Source: JAYENK01 sp034722035 (GTDB lineage: Bacteria > Patescibacteriota > Patescibacteriia > Patescibacteriales > UBA12075). Taken from it: a stretch of 22,731 bases of DNA. The position numbers and the translations under genes were made by a program. The stretch spans positions 1-22,731 of the forward strand of contig JAYENK010000010.1 of NCBI GenBank assembly GCA_034722035.1, in the 5' to 3' direction. The notes beneath the pieces are model-generated. The model did not search any database. It was not told where the DNA came from and worked only from the letters and a program-made list of their open reading frames with translations. Shown here piece after piece: positions 21,842 to 22,731 of this stretch; the first letter of the stretch is position 1, and each line of letters starts with the position of its first letter.

Positions 21842-22060
21842 ATCTCGGTTTATATAAACCAATTAATACCAACCAGTTAGTAAACTCTAGTTTTATTATT
21901 TTTTAAACTAAGGATTACCATTTTCTTTTGTTTTTGTTTTTTGACTATACCGAGACTAGTCAATAATGGTTAGTAATAATGTATATGATATGTTTAAGAA
22001 CATTTTTTATTAGGTTTTTCAACCTATTCTTAGTATAACACGTATTTTTGACAAAGTCAA
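21713..22060 (-). ncRNA. Candidate 300-nt transcript with promoter and terminator
   Basis: A near-consensus leftward promoter, TTGACT (22055-22060), 17 bp, extended TGT-TATACT (22032-22037), starts RNA near 22025. The RNA would open with a hairpin, TAGGTT/AACCTA (22011-22026). About 300 nt on, a stem of 9 bp (21760-21768 with 21718-21726, two G-U pairs valid only in this RNA), an inner AGCTC/GGGCT stem and five U (21713-21717) look like a terminator. I do not recognise a known RNA family. Readthrough would reach the dksA-like gene. Confidence 0.4.
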
Positions 22061-22070
22061 TCCTGGCAAG

Positions 22071-22240
22071 CAAAAATATATTTACTAATATTAAATAAAA
22101 ATAATATTATTATATTATTTAAGTCTAGGTTGTTGTGGACTTAAGTCTATTTTTATAATTAAGGGCGTATTTATCCACATATTTACCCTTTTTATACACA
22201 TTTCGGGGATAAGTCCACAATAGCGTGGACTTAAATGTTC
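22071..22240. other. Candidate replication origin (oriC)
   Basis: An almost pure A/T block (about 22075-22120) is followed by a perfect DnaA box TTATCCACA (22171-22179) and a one-mismatch box TTATACACA (22192-22200), in the same orientation and 21 bp apart, two helical turns. The related word AAGTCCACA or its complement appears at 22133-22144, 22211-22219 and, as AAGTCCACG, at 22225-22232. Almost all genes to the left are transcribed away from this point. dnaA is not in the window. Confidence 0.5.
22210..22233. repeat. GTCCAC palindrome, left copy
   Basis: TAAGTCCAC (22210-22218) and GTGGACTTA (22225-22233) are exact complements around AATAGC. It overlaps the DnaA-box cluster and forms the left edge of the large inverted repeat. 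Confidence 0.75.
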
Positions 22241-22623
22241 TAAATTCTCATTTTTTGTTACTTTTACAGATATTAATCAATCTGTTTACAAAATAACTCT
22301 CCATTGTATCGTCCCTGTAGATGTTACTTAATTCGTTGACAAAATATCTCTTGAGTACAAGCTTTCTTTTGTGTCATCCTAGACACACCTTAGCCCGCAG
22401 GGAATAAATATTAAATGATGTAGGATCTAAGAGGTAGCAGTACTTATAAGGCTTAATCTGCAACAATATTATTACTGATCAACCATGGATCCCGGATATT
22501 TTTCTTTCCGCTGTCGCTATAAGAAAAATTCCAGGATAACACAAGGGAGAGTTATTTTACAAACAAATTAATTAACATCTACATAAACAACAAAAATACA
22601 CTTCCGTCCACGCTAGCGTGGAC
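22213..22623. repeat. 400-bp imperfect inverted repeat with three copies of a 50-bp unit
   Basis: The left arm (22213-22316) matches the reverse complement of the right arm (22531-22623). Exact blocks include AAAATAACTCTCC (22290-22302 against 22546-22558) and TAGCGTGGAC at the outer edge. A third unit, in left orientation, spans 22316-22382: its TGTAGATGTTA (22316-22326) is complementary to 22573-22583, and it ends TTGTGTCATCCTAG, like TTGTGTTATCCTGG of the right arm. The centre holds hairpins at 22370-22387 (TGTGTC/GACACA) and 22499-22528 (TTTTTCTT/AAGAAAAA). No reading frame is credible in it. Confidence 0.7.
22606..22623. repeat. GTCCAC palindrome, right copy
   Basis: GTCCACGCTAGCGTGGAC is a perfect 18-bp palindrome and the partner of the left copy, from which it differs only in the centre. 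It lies 20 bp before the rightward promoter at 22644. Confidence 0.8.
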
Positions 22624-22643
22624 AGAAATAAGTTTAATCAGTG

Positions 22644-22672
22644 TTGACTTTTGTTTATTTGTATGATATCAT
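22644..22672 (+). promoter_or_regulatory. Rightward promoter at the window edge
   Basis: TTGACT (22644-22649), 17 bp, TATCAT (22667-22672) with TGA before it (extended -10). The -10 is part of a 10-bp palindrome, ATGATATCAT. The start is expected near 22679. It faces a gene outside the window, by position possibly dnaA. Confidence 0.7.
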
Positions 22673-22690
22673 ATAAATATAGCAAGAAGG

Positions 22691-22726
22691 TCCCTATTTG
22701 CCACGTTGGCAATAATAGGGATTTTT
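22691..22726 (+). terminator. Terminator hairpin directly after the edge promoter
   Basis: TCCCTATT (22691-22698) pairs with AATAGGGA (22714-22721), and inner TGCCA pairs with TGGCA around CGT, with an AT bulge; five U follow. It begins about 12 nt after the predicted start, so it can only act on this promoter's own transcript (attenuator or tiny RNA). Confidence 0.8.
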
Positions 22727-22731
22727 ATTTG

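Noticed and set aside
22606..22623. parS centromere site
   Set aside because: The palindrome GTCCACGCTAGCGTGGAC does not match the TGTTTCACGTGAAACA consensus.

Overview
The window looks like a chromosomal stretch from a small-genome, AT-rich bacterium of the Candidate Phyla Radiation (Patescibacteria, Parcubacteria-like). The basis is the set of compact core genes with short or missing extensions, tRNA genes without encoded CCA, an archaeal/eukaryotic-style Trm11-like methyltransferase, start codons almost entirely without a Shine-Dalgarno sequence, and dispersed short repeats of the CTTCGACAAGCTCAG and ATGCGAATCTACGAATT types. TGA is used as a stop (18189-18191), so the UGA=Gly code of Gracilibacteria/SR1 does not apply. 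The phylum is inferred; no rRNA is present to prove it.

Layout. 1-446 has no gene but holds a leftward promoter inside a perfect palindrome. 447-878 carries three rightward tRNA genes (Arg, Met, Lys) with a duplicated tRNA 3' end between the first two. From 960 to 10601 all genes point left: hup, rny and clpP, then an rpsF-ssb-rpsR-efp-infB-rbfA-nrnA translation operon, headed by an AAA ATPase (DUF4143 type) with its own operator-like palindrome. A rightward Trm11-like methylase (11035) faces a second leftward operon, nusA-ppaC-tig-NYN nuclease-ychF (17347 down to 12224). Divergent from nusA is a secreted/membrane protein of unknown function (17541), followed by a leftward inositol-monophosphatase-family gene, a 49-residue small ORF, three leftward tRNAs (Leu, Val, Leu) downstream of rplS, a rightward tsaE, and the leftward pair dksA-like/lspA.

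The last 1.1 kb (21616-22731) has no convincing protein gene and is the most unusual part. It contains a candidate 300-nt transcript with its own promoter and terminator, an AT-rich block followed by two DnaA boxes and several GTCCAC motifs (a candidate oriC), and a 400-bp imperfect inverted repeat bounded by two GTCCAC palindromes. It ends in a rightward promoter followed within about a dozen bases by a terminator hairpin. Nearly all genes to the left are transcribed away from this region, as expected for the leading strand of a fork leaving an origin here.

A recurring theme is a good promoter followed by an intrinsic-terminator hairpin and then the start codon, with no other gene on that strand for the hairpin to terminate. 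This is seen before nusA, before rpsF and at the right edge, and suggests transcription attenuation of core information-processing operons. Promoters, hairpins and alternative folds were read by eye; no folding energies or database searches were run.
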